A DNA stretch of 64,000 nucleotides. Source: Candidatus Pedobacter colombiensis (GTDB lineage: Bacteria > Bacteroidota > Bacteroidia > Sphingobacteriales > Sphingobacteriaceae). The stretch spans positions 5,270,001 through 5,334,000 of the forward strand of contig CP119313.1 of NCBI GenBank assembly GCA_029202485.1, read 5' to 3'. Every line of letters starts with the position of its first letter. The stretch's first letter is position 1. Shown here piece after piece: positions 36,781-46,111 of this stretch. Both the position numbers and the translations under genes were made by a program. The notes below the pieces were generated by a model. That model did no database searches. It worked only from the letters and a program-made list of their open reading frames with translations, and had not been told where the DNA came from.

Positions 36781-39742
36781 GAAGCTCATTAATGTCGGCT
36801 TTAGTCAACGACTTGAAGAAGCTCTCTTCAGTGGTAATTAAGGAACTGGCGAGCCTCTTTTTGCGGTTCTGAAGGGCCAGGATCTTTTCTTCCACAGTGT
36901 CTTTTGCAATGAACTTATAAATAAATACTTTTTTGTCCTGCCCGATCCTATGTGTTCGATCAATGGCCTGTTGTTCAACTGCAGGGTTCCACCAGGGATC
37001 AAGAATAAATACGTAATCAGCCTGAGTTAAATTTAAACCAACTCCACCGGCTTTTATGGAGATTAAAAAAACCTTTAATTCTGTATTTTGCTGAAATTCG
37101 GCTACAATTTCTCCACGGTTTTTAGTCGCACCGTCAAGATAAGCAAAGGGGATATTTTCACCTTCCAGATATTGTCTGAAAATAACGAGTTGCTTTACAA
37201 ATTGAGAGAAAATAAGAACCTTATGGCCACCTTTCAATACATTGTCGAGTGTGTGTATTACGTTTTCGAATTTGCCGGAATCGGAAGTATAGTTGTGGTC
37301 AACCATTAAAGGGTGATTGGCAAGCTGTCGCAGGGCTGTAAGTCCCTGTAAAAGTTGTACCTGCTTTTTCGCGTATGTTCCATCATCCATACTATTTAGC
37401 AGATCATTTCTGTAAGCTGATTTCGTTTTTTCGTAATAAGTTGCCTGATCCTCACTCATATTGCAGTAAAAGATCTGTTCGGTTTTTGATGGTAGTTCTG
37501 CAGCTACCTGCTCCTTTGTTCTACGCAATACAAAGGGCTTAATGATGGCTTGTAATTTTCGGGCTTTATCCTCGTCTTTTCTCTTTTCAATAGCCTGTAC
37601 ATATTCTTCATTAAAGAAAGCCTGAGTGCCCAGCAGACCAGGATTCAGAAAAGTTAATTGCGTCCATAAATCGCTCACAGAGTTTTCTACAGGTGTACCG
37701 CTGAGGATTAATTTGTACCTTGATTTGAGTGTCTTTACTGCTTTGAAAGACTTAGAAGTAGGATTTTTAATGTTCTGGCTTTCATCTAATATAATATAGC
37801 TGAAGTAAAAATCTTTTAGTAGATCTATATCAACGCGAGTAACGCCATAGGTGGTGATGATGATGTCGAAATCAGAGAAATGACCAACATCTTTATTTCT
37901 GGTTGTTCCTATATGCGCATGAATCTTAAGCTTAGGTGTGAATTTCTTTGCCTCGTTAAGCCAGTTATATATCAGCGAGGTAGGCATAATGATGAGAGAG
38001 GTGCTGTGTCTGGACTGCTCCTGATCCTCTTCCTTTAGTTTTTGTAACATGGCCAATGTTTGGATGGTTTTACCCAAACCCATATCGTCGGCCAGACACC
38101 CTCCAAAATTATATTCTCTTAAAAAGCTAAACCAATTGTAACCTGCTTTTTGATAACCGCGCAGATCACCTTTAAAATTAACAGGCATTTGCGTGTCCGT
38201 TATATTTTCAAAGTCATTTAGTTTTTGGAGCTTTCTGCTTAAAGTGATGTTGGCCAAGCTATCCTCGGCCAATTCATTGATCAGGCCGATATGGTGTTTC
38301 TTAAGTTTAAGTACTTTTCCACCGTCCGACAGGCTAAATAGACTCCCATATTGAGTAAACCATTTATCAGGTATGATTGCAATTGACCCATCAGGCAACA
38401 GAAACTCTCTTTTTTTATGAAGAATATGTTGCTTTAAGGAAATAAAGGGGATGGGGTGATTACCAAAATAAACAATGGCATTGATGTCAAACCAGTCATT
38501 ATCTTCTTTGATGTCGAAGCTGATCTTGTTGACTGCAAATAAGAAGCGTTTATTTCCCTTGTGTTGTTCTATTTCAAAACCTTCCTGGCTGAGCTTTTCC
38601 AGGTGTTCGTTAACCCAATTGATGACTCCGTACGACGGATCTTCTTCCTGATCTACGGGAGCTTCGAGGTGATAATAGAGTGCACTTGTTTTCTTTAGTC
38701 CAAGGCTAATCAGGAAATTGAATTTTTGCTTTTCCCAGGTCACATCCCTCTTGATGCGGGTGAAAATATAGTTGTCGCCCTCCTTGTGCAAGTGAACAGT
38801 TACTTTCTTGTCATTTCCCATCGCAAAGGTGTGTTCACCATATTTAAAGTATAGTTGCAACTGTGAAATTCCAGCATCTACATATATTACCTTAATGACG
38901 GGAGTAGGCTCGTATTTCTCTGTCTTAATGTCAAACCCCTCAGCATATACATGGTACTTTTCAATTAATGGAGCTACAAATTTCCCAAAATACGTGTCTT
39001 CAGTAGATTTTGGAATGGTGATGAATCTTTTATTTAAAAAAGGCACTAATTTTTTGCCCTCAATATCCTGCTCAAAAAAATAAAGCATCTCGTTTAGCAA
39101 TAACCAGGAAGGTTGATTGCTAATTATCTGTGCCTCTTTAAACATAAAGTCGATACGCAGCCCCTGATATTTTATAGTGGGAAAATAGCGGGTCTCTGTT
39201 TCATTTCTTCTAAAATGGAATAAGACTGTTGCCGGTTCTGTTGCAATCTCAATTTTTCTTTCAGCAGGCCATCCATCTTTATCCATCAGGTATAATGATC
39301 CTTCTGATTTTAAAATCTCCAATACCTCCGATAGTTTTCTTTCTATCCTGGGACGGACGCTTTCGTAAAATTTGTCATTAAAAAATTTACTAAAGAATTC
39401 TACAGGTCTGATGGCTTTCTTATGAAATTTCTTGATGATGAAGTCCTGTTCGGTTTCATCAAGTATTTTAATCAGTTTAAGATCTGTATCAGTAAGGTGT
39501 TTGATGAATTCTTTGGCCGTATGTGAAAAAATACGCTGATAAGTTAAAGAAAAGTCGCCCTGCGGGTTTAATTGAACAATATGTGGTTCAATTAAATAGC
39601 CCAAATACGCGTGTTTACATATAGAATATACGATTTTACAGGGTTTGGAGCTATCTACGCGTAACATTGGCGAAAAATTAAAACAATCAGGGGGTAAGCA
39701 TTTAAAAATCTTTAAACTTACATCAAATTGAAATGCTTTCAA
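36773..39742 (-). CDS. SNF2-family DNA helicase/ATPase
   Basis: A 989-residue Swi2/Snf2 ATPase of the bacterial RapA-like or YwqA-type group. The N-terminal half (about 1-520) is a divergent region without clear zinc finger residues. The ATPase follows: motif I DDMGLGKT near residue 552, DESQNIKNP (motif II, DESQ) near 651, LSGTPVENS, then motifs V-VI SIKAGGVGLNLTQADYV, DPWWNPAVEQQAIDRTHRIGQ near 927. It should move along DNA and displace proteins or polymerase. It overlaps aat by 8 bp. No methylase or restriction genes are near, so a defence role is not suggested. Confidence 0.9.
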   Translation of the reverse strand: MKAFQFDVSLKIFKCLPPDCFNFSPMLRVDSSKPCKIVYSICKHAYLGYLIEPHIVQLNPQGDFSLTYQRIFSHTAKEFIKHLTDTDLKLIKILDETEQDFIIKKFHKKAIRPVEFFSKFFNDKFYESVRPRIERKLSEVLEILKSEGSLYLMDKDGWPAERKIEIATEPATVLFHFRRNETETRYFPTIKYQGLRIDFMFKEAQIISNQPSWLLLNEMLYFFEQDIEGKKLVPFLNKRFITIPKSTEDTYFGKFVAPLIEKYHVYAEGFDIKTEKYEPTPVIKVIYVDAGISQLQLYFKYGEHTFAMGNDKKVTVHLHKEGDNYIFTRIKRDVTWEKQKFNFLISLGLKKTSALYYHLEAPVDQEEDPSYGVINWVNEHLEKLSQEGFEIEQHKGNKRFLFAVNKISFDIKEDNDWFDINAIVYFGNHPIPFISLKQHILHKKREFLLPDGSIAIIPDKWFTQYGSLFSLSDGGKVLKLKKHHIGLINELAEDSLANITLSRKLQKLNDFENITDTQMPVNFKGDLRGYQKAGYNWFSFLREYNFGGCLADDMGLGKTIQTLAMLQKLKEEDQEQSRHSTSLIIMPTSLIYNWLNEAKKFTPKLKIHAHIGTTRNKDVGHFSDFDIIITTYGVTRVDIDLLKDFYFSYIILDESQNIKNPTSKSFKAVKTLKSRYKLILSGTPVENSVSDLWTQLTFLNPGLLGTQAFFNEEYVQAIEKRKDEDKARKLQAIIKPFVLRRTKEQVAAELPSKTEQIFYCNMSEDQATYYEKTKSAYRNDLLNSMDDGTYAKKQVQLLQGLTALRQLANHPLMVDHNYTSDSGKFENVIHTLDNVLKGGHKVLIFSQFVKQLVIFRQYLEGENIPFAYLDGATKNRGEIVAEFQQNTELKVFLISIKAGGVGLNLTQADYVFILDPWWNPAVEQQAIDRTHRIGQDKKVFIYKFIAKDTVEEKILALQNRKKRLASSLITTEESFFKSLTKADINELLK

Positions 39743-39845
39743 ATAAAAAGGGGGAATTATTGCCTGTTTTTTATTTCCGTTCGTCGAAAAAAAATGGCTG
39801 TTGGTCGGGTATTACATTGATGTTGCCTAAAAGCATAAAAAAGGG

Positions 39846-39873
39846 TGTAACCTTTTGGTGTTTTAGGCGACTT
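39846..39873 (+). promoter_or_regulatory. ECF-sigma-like promoter of the DUF2807 gene
   Basis: TGTAACC (39846-39852) and CGACTT (39868-39873) with 15 nt between resemble ECF sigma promoters (AACC then CGTC/CGAC). It differs from the TAnnTTTG type seen elsewhere. It lies 38 bp before the DUF2807 ATG. Confidence 0.5.
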
Positions 39874-39911
39874 ATATGTAAACAATTTAAAAAACTTAAT
39901 AGCCTAAAAAT

Positions 39912-40544
39912 ATGAAAACTTCAGTAAAAACATTATTCGCATCAGCTTTAACAGTAATCGTTTTAGCTTCTTCAGCTTTCAGCTCCTCAGCAGTTGAAAA
40001 AAACAATAATCTTTCGGCATCAGTAGACTTTAATAAAGTGATTGTTACAGGGAATGCAAGAGTGGTATTGGTTCAGTCTAACAACCCACATGTAGTGGTA
40101 CCTGAAAACTACAATAAGGAGACTACGACTATCGTTCAAAAAGCCGACAAGTTATACATCACCTCTACGGAAAAAGAAACAATTGATATTGTTGTTTATG
40201 TAAAAGATTTGCAACGGATTGATGCATGTCAGAAAGCTATCGTAAATACAAGAGGTAAACTTTCTTCAAAAACACTTCAGGTATTCCTGAAAGATAAAGC
40301 GAGTGCTTCTGTAAATGGGGATATCGCCAGCCTATATACAGTATTAAAAGATAATGCTTCACTTCGTTTAAAAGGATCTTCAAAAGATCACACTTTAGCT
40401 AAAGGGAAAGCTGCTAAATTAAAAATGGATCAGTTTGCAGCAGTAAAAACTACAGTTAATTCAGTTGATGGTCAGCTTTTAGCTTCAGATTACTCAATCG
40501 TTATTCCAAAAGATACTGTACTTGCTGATAATATCACAAAATAA
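39912..40544 (+). CDS. DUF2807 (GIN domain) secreted protein
   Basis: 210 residues with a signal peptide (MKTSVKTLFASALTVIVLASSAFSSS..). The mature part is a repetitive beta-solenoid (FNKVIVTGNARVVLVQSNN, VVPENYNKETTTIVQKADKLYITST, IDIVVYVKDLQRIDACQKAIV, LQVFLKDKASASVNGDIASLYTVLKDNASLRLKGSS). The family is often found behind ECF sigma/anti-sigma systems; an ECF-like promoter is present here. Located in the periplasm or on the cell surface. Function unknown. Confidence 0.85.
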   Translation: MKTSVKTLFASALTVIVLASSAFSSSAVEKNNNLSASVDFNKVIVTGNARVVLVQSNNPHVVVPENYNKETTTIVQKADKLYITSTEKETIDIVVYVKDLQRIDACQKAIVNTRGKLSSKTLQVFLKDKASASVNGDIASLYTVLKDNASLRLKGSSKDHTLAKGKAAKLKMDQFAAVKTTVNSVDGQLLASDYSIVIPKDTVLADNITK

Positions 40545-40586
40545 AACAAGACGAGATAAAACAAACCATACTATACACACAAAAAA

Positions 40587-40618
40587 ACGGCCGGAGGATT
40601 TATCTTCTGGCCGTTTTT
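40587..40618 (+). terminator. Intrinsic terminator of the DUF2807 gene
   Basis: ACGGCCGGAG pairs with CTTCTGGCCGT with small mismatches around a short loop, followed by TTTTT. It also lies before the convergent aldehyde dehydrogenase gene. Confidence 0.8.
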
Positions 40619-40658
40619 GTATGTATGAATGCCTTGAAATAAATTCAGGACAATTGTA

Positions 40659-42197
40659 CTAAAGATCAAACTTAATACCCTGGGCTAAGGGTAGCGTATT
40701 CGAATAATTGATGGTATTTGTTTGTCTGCGCATATAAGCTTTCCAGGCGTCCGAACCACTTTCCCTTCCACCGCCGGTTTCTTTCTCGCCACCAAATGCT
40801 CCGCCAATTTCTGCACCTGATGTTCCGATATTCACATTGGCAATTCCGCAATCTGATCCAGCTACAGACAGAAACTGTTCTGCTTCACGCAGGTTTAAGG
40901 TCATGATTGCAGATGACAATCCCTGTGGAACACCATTTTGCAAAGCAATAGCCTGATCGAGGGTTTTATACTTGATGAGATAAAGGATAGGGGCAAAGGT
41001 TTCTTCCTGAACAATTTCGTAATGATTTTCTACTTCGGCTACGCAAGGTTTTACATAACAACCCGATTGGTATGTGGTACCATTCAATACACCGCCCTCT
41101 ACTATAAATTTAGCGCCTTCTTTTTTACCCTTTTCAATAGCATGCGTGTACATTTCTACAGCTGCAATATCAATCAGCGGGCCCACATGGTTGTGCTGAT
41201 CCAATGGGTCGCCAATGCGCAATTGCCCATAAGCTTTAGCCAGCTTGTTTTTAAAATCTTCATAAATATCCTCGTGGATGATTAGCCTTCTGGTAGATGT
41301 GCAGCGTTGTCCTGCTGTACCTACTGCTCCGAAGACTGCCCCGATGATGGACATATCTATATCTGCATCTTTAGAGATGATTATGGCATTATTGCCACCT
41401 AACTCCAGGATGCTTCTTCCAAATCTGCCTGCTACTGCTGTTGAAACCACACGACCGATGCGGGTAGAGCCGGTAAAAGAAACCAATGGGATGCGTTTAT
41501 CATTATTGATCAGGTCGCCAACAGCATTTCCAATCAATAAGTTGCTGATGCCTTCCGGCATATCATTGTTTTTAAGAACGGTTGCAATAATATGTTGACA
41601 GGCGACACCACATAGCGGCGTTTTTGAGGAGGGTTTCCAAATGCAAACATTGCCACATACCCAGGCCAAAGCCGTGTTCCAGCTCCATACGGCAACGGGG
41701 AAATTAAAGGCAGAAATGATACCCACTATCCCCATTGGATGCCATTGTTCATACATCCGATGATTAGGTCGCTCGGAGTGCATGGTTAAGCCATAAAGCT
41801 GACGAGAAAGGCCAACAGCAAAATCACAGATGTCGATCATTTCCTGTACCTCACCAAATCCTTCCTGTAAACTCTTACCCATTTCGTAGGATACCAATGT
41901 ACCAAGATCTTCTTTGTGCAGGCGCAATGCATCACCAAACTGGCGTACAATATCGCCCCTTTTAGGAGCAGGTAGGCTACGCCAGAAAACAAATGCTTCT
42001 TCTGCCTTTTTTACTACAGTTTCATAATCTTCTTCGTTAGCCAATTGTACACTGGCAATCTTCTTTCCATCAACAGGAGAGAGACTATCTATAGTTTTTG
42101 CGTTTACCGAGGCCCCCCAGTTGCTGCCTGTACTAAAGGCTGGATTTAGATCTAGAATGCCTAAATTCTTTAAAACAGTACTGATATTTTTTTGCAT
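40659..42197 (-). CDS. Aldehyde dehydrogenase, ALDH7 (alpha-aminoadipic semialdehyde) type
   Basis: 512 residues. Catalytic Cys lies in TAGQRCTSTRRL and the general-base Glu in ILELGGNNAI; FTGSTRIGR is the NAD site. The segment EQWHPMGIVGIISAFNFPVAVW and the C-terminal GGEKETGGGRESGSDAWKAYMRR are typical of ALDH7, which oxidises alpha-aminoadipic semialdehyde to alpha-aminoadipate in lysine breakdown. No other lysine catabolism gene is adjacent. The Lrp-family regulator 11 kb away has no shown link. Confidence 0.85.
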   Translation of the reverse strand: MQKNISTVLKNLGILDLNPAFSTGSNWGASVNAKTIDSLSPVDGKKIASVQLANEEDYETVVKKAEEAFVFWRSLPAPKRGDIVRQFGDALRLHKEDLGTLVSYEMGKSLQEGFGEVQEMIDICDFAVGLSRQLYGLTMHSERPNHRMYEQWHPMGIVGIISAFNFPVAVWSWNTALAWVCGNVCIWKPSSKTPLCGVACQHIIATVLKNNDMPEGISNLLIGNAVGDLINNDKRIPLVSFTGSTRIGRVVSTAVAGRFGRSILELGGNNAIIISKDADIDMSIIGAVFGAVGTAGQRCTSTRRLIIHEDIYEDFKNKLAKAYGQLRIGDPLDQHNHVGPLIDIAAVEMYTHAIEKGKKEGAKFIVEGGVLNGTTYQSGCYVKPCVAEVENHYEIVQEETFAPILYLIKYKTLDQAIALQNGVPQGLSSAIMTLNLREAEQFLSVAGSDCGIANVNIGTSGAEIGGAFGGEKETGGGRESGSDAWKAYMRRQTNTINYSNTLPLAQGIKFDL

Positions 42198-42479
42198 ATC
42201 ATAAATGGTTAGGTATACAAATCAACAAAAAAATAATGGAAGGTTGGTAAAGAGGAGATGTAAATGAGTTTCATGACCTGAATTTTACGTGATTTCACAT
42301 AATGTTGCGTTCTTTTGTAAAATAATTTAGATCAGGGACCGTTCGCATTATTAATATAATCAGTCACTTAACTGTTGAGGTGTGTGTATGTTGAAAATTA
42401 TTTCACCTATTCCAGCCATAATAGTTGTAAACTTATGATGTATTTAACAAAAGGGATCTGTTCTTTAATTATTCAATAC
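42198..42479 (+). other. Intergenic region between divergent ALDH and TPR genes
   Basis: 282 bp, AT-rich. I found no tRNA, hairpin terminator or convincing ORF. The in-frame extension of the TPR gene to 42375 has no hydrophobic or conserved feature. Promoters for both divergent genes must lie here but none matches TAnnTTTG well. Confidence 0.5.
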
Positions 42480-43883
42480 ATGGAAGAGGAATTTTACTTT
42501 GATTTTAGTGATGATGCTCAACGATCAGTTGAGCGTTACGAGGAGATGATACGCAATCAGGATCAGTATTTTTTTGATGCCCAGGCTTTTGAGCATATTA
42601 TTGATTACTACATTGAGAAGAGCGACCCTATAAAAGCCTTACAGGTTATAGAGTATGCCGTAAATCAACACCCATATGCTGCGGTTTTTCTGGTTAAACA
42701 GGCGCAGTTACTATTTATAACCGATCAAACGGAACGAGCGTTTTTATCCTTGCAGAAAGCTGAAATGCTGGAAGCGTCGGAAGCAGAGATTTATATTTTA
42801 AGAGGAAATATCTATAACAGTCTCGAAAGGTATTCGGAAGCACTGGATAACTTCCAGAAGGCATTGGAGTTTGCAGAAACAACGGATGAAATTCTTTTGC
42901 AGATTGCTTATGTGTATCAGAATATGCTGGACTACGAAAGCGCAATTGTGTACATTAAGCAAAGCCTGGAGCAAAATATGGAGAACAAGGACGGTTTGTA
43001 TGAATTGGCTTTTTGTTATGATATATTAGATAAGCAGGAGGAAAGTATTCAGTTTTATCAGGAATATATTGATAACGACCCATACTCTTATGCTGCATGG
43101 TATAACCTTGCCAATTCTTATCATAAACTGGATTTGTTTGAGAAAGCCATTGATGCTTACGATTATGCTATCTTAATAAAAGATAATTTTGCTTCTGCTT
43201 ATTATAACAAGGGCAACGCCCTGGTTCAATTGGACCGCTATATGGAAGCAATTGAAGTCTATAAACAGACTTTTGAATACGAACCACCTAATGCCGATAC
43301 TTATTGTGCCATTGGAGAGTGTTATGAGAAGCTGGAAAAGATGGACGAGGCCAGGTCATATTATAAGAAATCTGTGAAAATGGATTCCAAGATGGCTGAT
43401 GCGTGGTTTGGAATAGGCGTTACCCTTAATTTTGAGGAACGTTATTTTGAGTCACTACATTTTTACAGAAAGGCTCTTGAGCTGGATGGCGAAAACCCAG
43501 ATTTCTGGTTTGCTATGGCTGATGCTCATTATAAGCTTGGGCAGATAGAGGAGTCGGTGCAGGCTTATCATAAGGTACTTGAATATAACCCTGTAGATGT
43601 TGAGGCATGGCTGGATTTTTCGACCGTATTATATGAGCAAGGAAAGTTGTTGGAGGCTTCAGAGACCATTTTAGATGCCATAAAGAACAATCCTGACGCT
43701 GCCGAACTATATTACCGTATGGTGGCTTATTTGTTTGCCCTTGGGAAAAAGAATGAAGCGCTTTTGTATCTTGAAACAGCTTTGGTTACAGATCCTGAAA
43801 AGCATTATATTTTATTTGAGTACTTGCCACAACTGCAGGATAACAGCTTAATTATTGACGTTATCAATAGGTATATTAAATAG
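42480..43883 (+). CDS. TPR-repeat protein
   Basis: 467 residues from ATG 42480 (MEEEFYFDFSDDAQRSVERYEEMI); an upstream frame to 42375 looks non-coding. Almost the whole chain is tetratricopeptide repeats of about 34 residues, at least eleven copies, e.g. AEIYILRGNIYNSLERYSEALDNF, AAWYNLANSYHKLDLFEKAID, ADTYCAIGECYEKLEKMDEAR, PDFWFAMADAHYKLGQIEESV. No signal peptide, so cytoplasmic. It should be a protein-interaction scaffold; no partner is evident. Confidence 0.85.
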   Translation: MEEEFYFDFSDDAQRSVERYEEMIRNQDQYFFDAQAFEHIIDYYIEKSDPIKALQVIEYAVNQHPYAAVFLVKQAQLLFITDQTERAFLSLQKAEMLEASEAEIYILRGNIYNSLERYSEALDNFQKALEFAETTDEILLQIAYVYQNMLDYESAIVYIKQSLEQNMENKDGLYELAFCYDILDKQEESIQFYQEYIDNDPYSYAAWYNLANSYHKLDLFEKAIDAYDYAILIKDNFASAYYNKGNALVQLDRYMEAIEVYKQTFEYEPPNADTYCAIGECYEKLEKMDEARSYYKKSVKMDSKMADAWFGIGVTLNFEERYFESLHFYRKALELDGENPDFWFAMADAHYKLGQIEESVQAYHKVLEYNPVDVEAWLDFSTVLYEQGKLLEASETILDAIKNNPDAAELYYRMVAYLFALGKKNEALLYLETALVTDPEKHYILFEYLPQLQDNSLIIDVINRYIK

Positions 43884-43948
43884 TACTGTGCCTTTTATTA
43901 GATAGTATTGATAAAACTGTCTAATTTTTTTTCACCTTTGTGACCTAT

Positions 43949-44716
43949 ATGAATTACCCATTGAATAATATACCCGAGCGTCCAGTTAAACCACGTAATA
44001 AAGGAATTACAATGGTTATGGATAAAGGATTAAGCTTAAGACAAACAGAAGATTTTATAGAAGTTGCCGGAATGCATACTGATATAGTGAAGCTCGGATG
44101 GGCTACGTCTTTTGTTACCCCTAATTTAAAAGAGAAACTTCAGATCTATAAAGATGCCGGAATTCCGACTTATTTTGGTGGGACACTTTTTGAGGCTTTT
44201 GTGATACGTGACCAGTTTGATGATTATTGTCGTGTGTTGGATCAGTTTGGTATGGAATATGCCGAAGTTTCGGATGGCTCTATTACGATTGAGCACGACT
44301 TGAAATGTGAATTTATCCAAAAACTAGCTCAACAGGTTACCGTGATTTCTGAAGTGGGATCTAAAGACGCAACCAAAATATTTGCTCCTTATAAATGGAT
44401 CAAGTTGATGAATGCAGAGATTGAGGCCGGATCCTGGAAAGTTATTGCTGAAGCAAGAGAAGGTGGAAATGTAGGTATTTACAGGGGATCTGGAGAAGTT
44501 CGTGAAGGCTTGGTGGATGAGATTTTAACCCAAATACCGGAAGAAACTATTATATGGGAAGCTCCACAAAAAGAACAACAAGTATGGTTTATCAAATTGC
44601 TGGGGGCCAATGTAAATATTGGGAATATTGCACCTGCAGAAGTTATCCCTTTAGAAACCATACGTCTCGGACTAAGAGGGGATACCTTTGATCATTTTTT
44701 AAACCTGGGAAAATAA
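43949..44716 (+). CDS. Phosphosulfolactate synthase-family protein (ComA-like)
   Basis: 255 residues from ATG 43949 (MNYPLNNIPERPVKPRNKG); a GTG three codons upstream is less likely. ComA adds sulfite to phosphoenolpyruvate to give phosphosulfolactate, known from coenzyme M synthesis. TIM-barrel marks: GITMVMDKGLSLRQTEDFIEVAG, DIVKLGWATS, TYFGGTLFEAF, YAEVSDGSITI, VISEVGSKDAT, EAREGGNVGIYRG. ComB/ComC-type partners are absent here; aroE follows after 27 bp. A sulfonate or sulfonolipid role is a guess. Confidence 0.8.
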   Translation: MNYPLNNIPERPVKPRNKGITMVMDKGLSLRQTEDFIEVAGMHTDIVKLGWATSFVTPNLKEKLQIYKDAGIPTYFGGTLFEAFVIRDQFDDYCRVLDQFGMEYAEVSDGSITIEHDLKCEFIQKLAQQVTVISEVGSKDATKIFAPYKWIKLMNAEIEAGSWKVIAEAREGGNVGIYRGSGEVREGLVDEILTQIPEETIIWEAPQKEQQVWFIKLLGANVNIGNIAPAEVIPLETIRLGLRGDTFDHFLNLGK

Positions 44717-44743
44717 TCCTATAAACACCATCTATATAGATAA

Positions 44744-45487
44744 ATGAGAAAATTTGGTTTAATAGGTTACCCTTTATCACATTCTTTTTCGAAGAAATTT
44801 TTTGGGGATAAGTTTAAGGATGAACAAATTGCAGATTGTGAATACGACTTGTATCCTATACCTGAAATCGGACTCTTTTCTAAATTGATTACTGAAGATG
44901 ATGCGCTTTGTGGTATAAATGTAACTATTCCCTATAAGGTTCAGGTATTGCCATTTTTAAGTGAAATGGATGAGGCCTCAACTGAAATAGGAGCAGTAAA
45001 TTGTATTTCAATTGAAAGGGCTGAAGCAGGCCTATGGCTTAAAGGCTTCAATACCGATGCCTACGGCTTCGAAGAATCCCTAAAGCCTTTGCTAGAACCA
45101 CATCATCAAAAAGCGTTGATATTTGGCGATGGTGGAGCTGCAAAAGCCGTAAAGTATGTATTAGGAAAATTAAATATTTCTTTTCTGGTTGTGACCAGGA
45201 AGGCTGCTGAAGGCTGCATTTTATATGATGATATTGATGAAAAACTGCTTCAGGAGTATACTGTGCTGATTAATACAACCCCATTAGGGATGTCGCCAAA
45301 TTCAGATACCTACCCGGATATTCCCTATGCTTGTTTAACTGGCAAACATGTGGCGTATGATCTGGTTTATAACCCTGAAGAGACCATCTTTTTAAGACAG
45401 GTAAGGGAGCAAGGTGGAAAAACAAAAAACGGACTTGAAATGTTGCATCTGCAGGCTATACGTTCCTGGGAGATTTGGAATCCATAA
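44744..45487 (+). CDS. aroE: Shikimate dehydrogenase
   Basis: Reduces 3-dehydroshikimate with NADPH in the aromatic pathway. The 247-residue protein is slightly short for the family. Marks: GLIGYPLSHSFSKKFF (shikimate site), GINVTIPYKVQVLPFL (catalytic Lys), EIGAVNCIS, GFNTDAYGFEESL, FGDGGAAKAVKYVL (nucleotide loop) and INTTPLGM. It lies between the ComA-like gene (27 bp) and gldD (12 bp), giving a likely operon of unrelated functions. The shikimate pathway feeds chorismate for trpE and menaquinone genes here. Confidence 0.94.
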   Translation: MRKFGLIGYPLSHSFSKKFFGDKFKDEQIADCEYDLYPIPEIGLFSKLITEDDALCGINVTIPYKVQVLPFLSEMDEASTEIGAVNCISIERAEAGLWLKGFNTDAYGFEESLKPLLEPHHQKALIFGDGGAAKAVKYVLGKLNISFLVVTRKAAEGCILYDDIDEKLLQEYTVLINTTPLGMSPNSDTYPDIPYACLTGKHVAYDLVYNPEETIFLRQVREQGGKTKNGLEMLHLQAIRSWEIWNP

Positions 45488-45499
45488 AATGAAACCATC

Positions 45500-46096
45500 A
45501 TGAGTTTATACTCGAGAAACACAATGAACCTCTTTTTGGTTACATGCTTAGTGATGCTTTCTGCCTGTAACAATAACAGTTATACACCTAAACCAAGAGG
45601 GTATTTTAGGATAGAATTTCCGGCTAAGCTTTATCAGAACTATAATAAGGACTGTCCTTTTTCATTTGACTATCCAAAATATGCCAATTTAGTTGCCGAT
45701 AGCAGTACGGATACTCAGCCTTGCTGGTATAATCTTAATTTCCCTCAATTTAATGGTCGTCTGCACTTAACGTATTACGACATTTCTTCAAAAAAAGAAT
45801 ATGAAAATTTAGTGGAAGATGCCCGTACATTTGCTTTTAAACATACAGTGAAGGCCAATGCTATCGACCAGAAGATCATTAATTATCCTGAAAGGAAGGT
45901 TTATGGCATTTATTATGCCATTGAAGGGAATACCGCTTCTTCTGTGCAGTTCTTTTTAACAGACAGTTTGAAGCATTACTTTAGGGGAGCCTTGTATTTT
46001 AATGAAAGACCTCAATATGATTCCATTCAGCCGGTGGTTTCTTTTATTAAGAAGGATATTGATCGAATGATCAATACATTTAAATGGAAAAATTAA
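45500..46096 (+). CDS. gldD: Gliding motility lipoprotein GldD
   Basis: 198 residues; lipoprotein signal ending LMLSAC with the lipid-modified Cys at 23. The start at 45500 keeps an Arg before the hydrophobic part; ATG 45524 would leave none. Family pattern: YTPKPRGYFRIEFPAKLYQ, CPFSFDYPKYANL, CWYNLNFPQFNGRLHLTYYD, AFKHTVKANAIDQKI, GNTASSVQFFLTDSLKHYFRGALYF. GldD is required for gliding and is tied to type IX secretion in Flavobacterium. gldE, its usual partner, is not adjacent. Confidence 0.92.
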   Translation: MSLYSRNTMNLFLVTCLVMLSACNNNSYTPKPRGYFRIEFPAKLYQNYNKDCPFSFDYPKYANLVADSSTDTQPCWYNLNFPQFNGRLHLTYYDISSKKEYENLVEDARTFAFKHTVKANAIDQKIINYPERKVYGIYYAIEGNTASSVQFFLTDSLKHYFRGALYFNERPQYDSIQPVVSFIKKDIDRMINTFKWKN

Positions 46097-46111
46097 TAAT
46101 AAATTACAATA

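Noticed and set aside
36773..39742. SNF2 helicase as part of a phage-defence system.
   Set aside because: Neighbours are aat and a DUF2807 protein; no methylase, nuclease, phospholipase D or other defence partner is within reach.
39733..39915. Short plus-strand ORF between the helicase and the DUF2807 gene.
   Set aside because: No recognisable motif. It overlaps the helicase start and the ECF-like promoter, which better explains the DNA.
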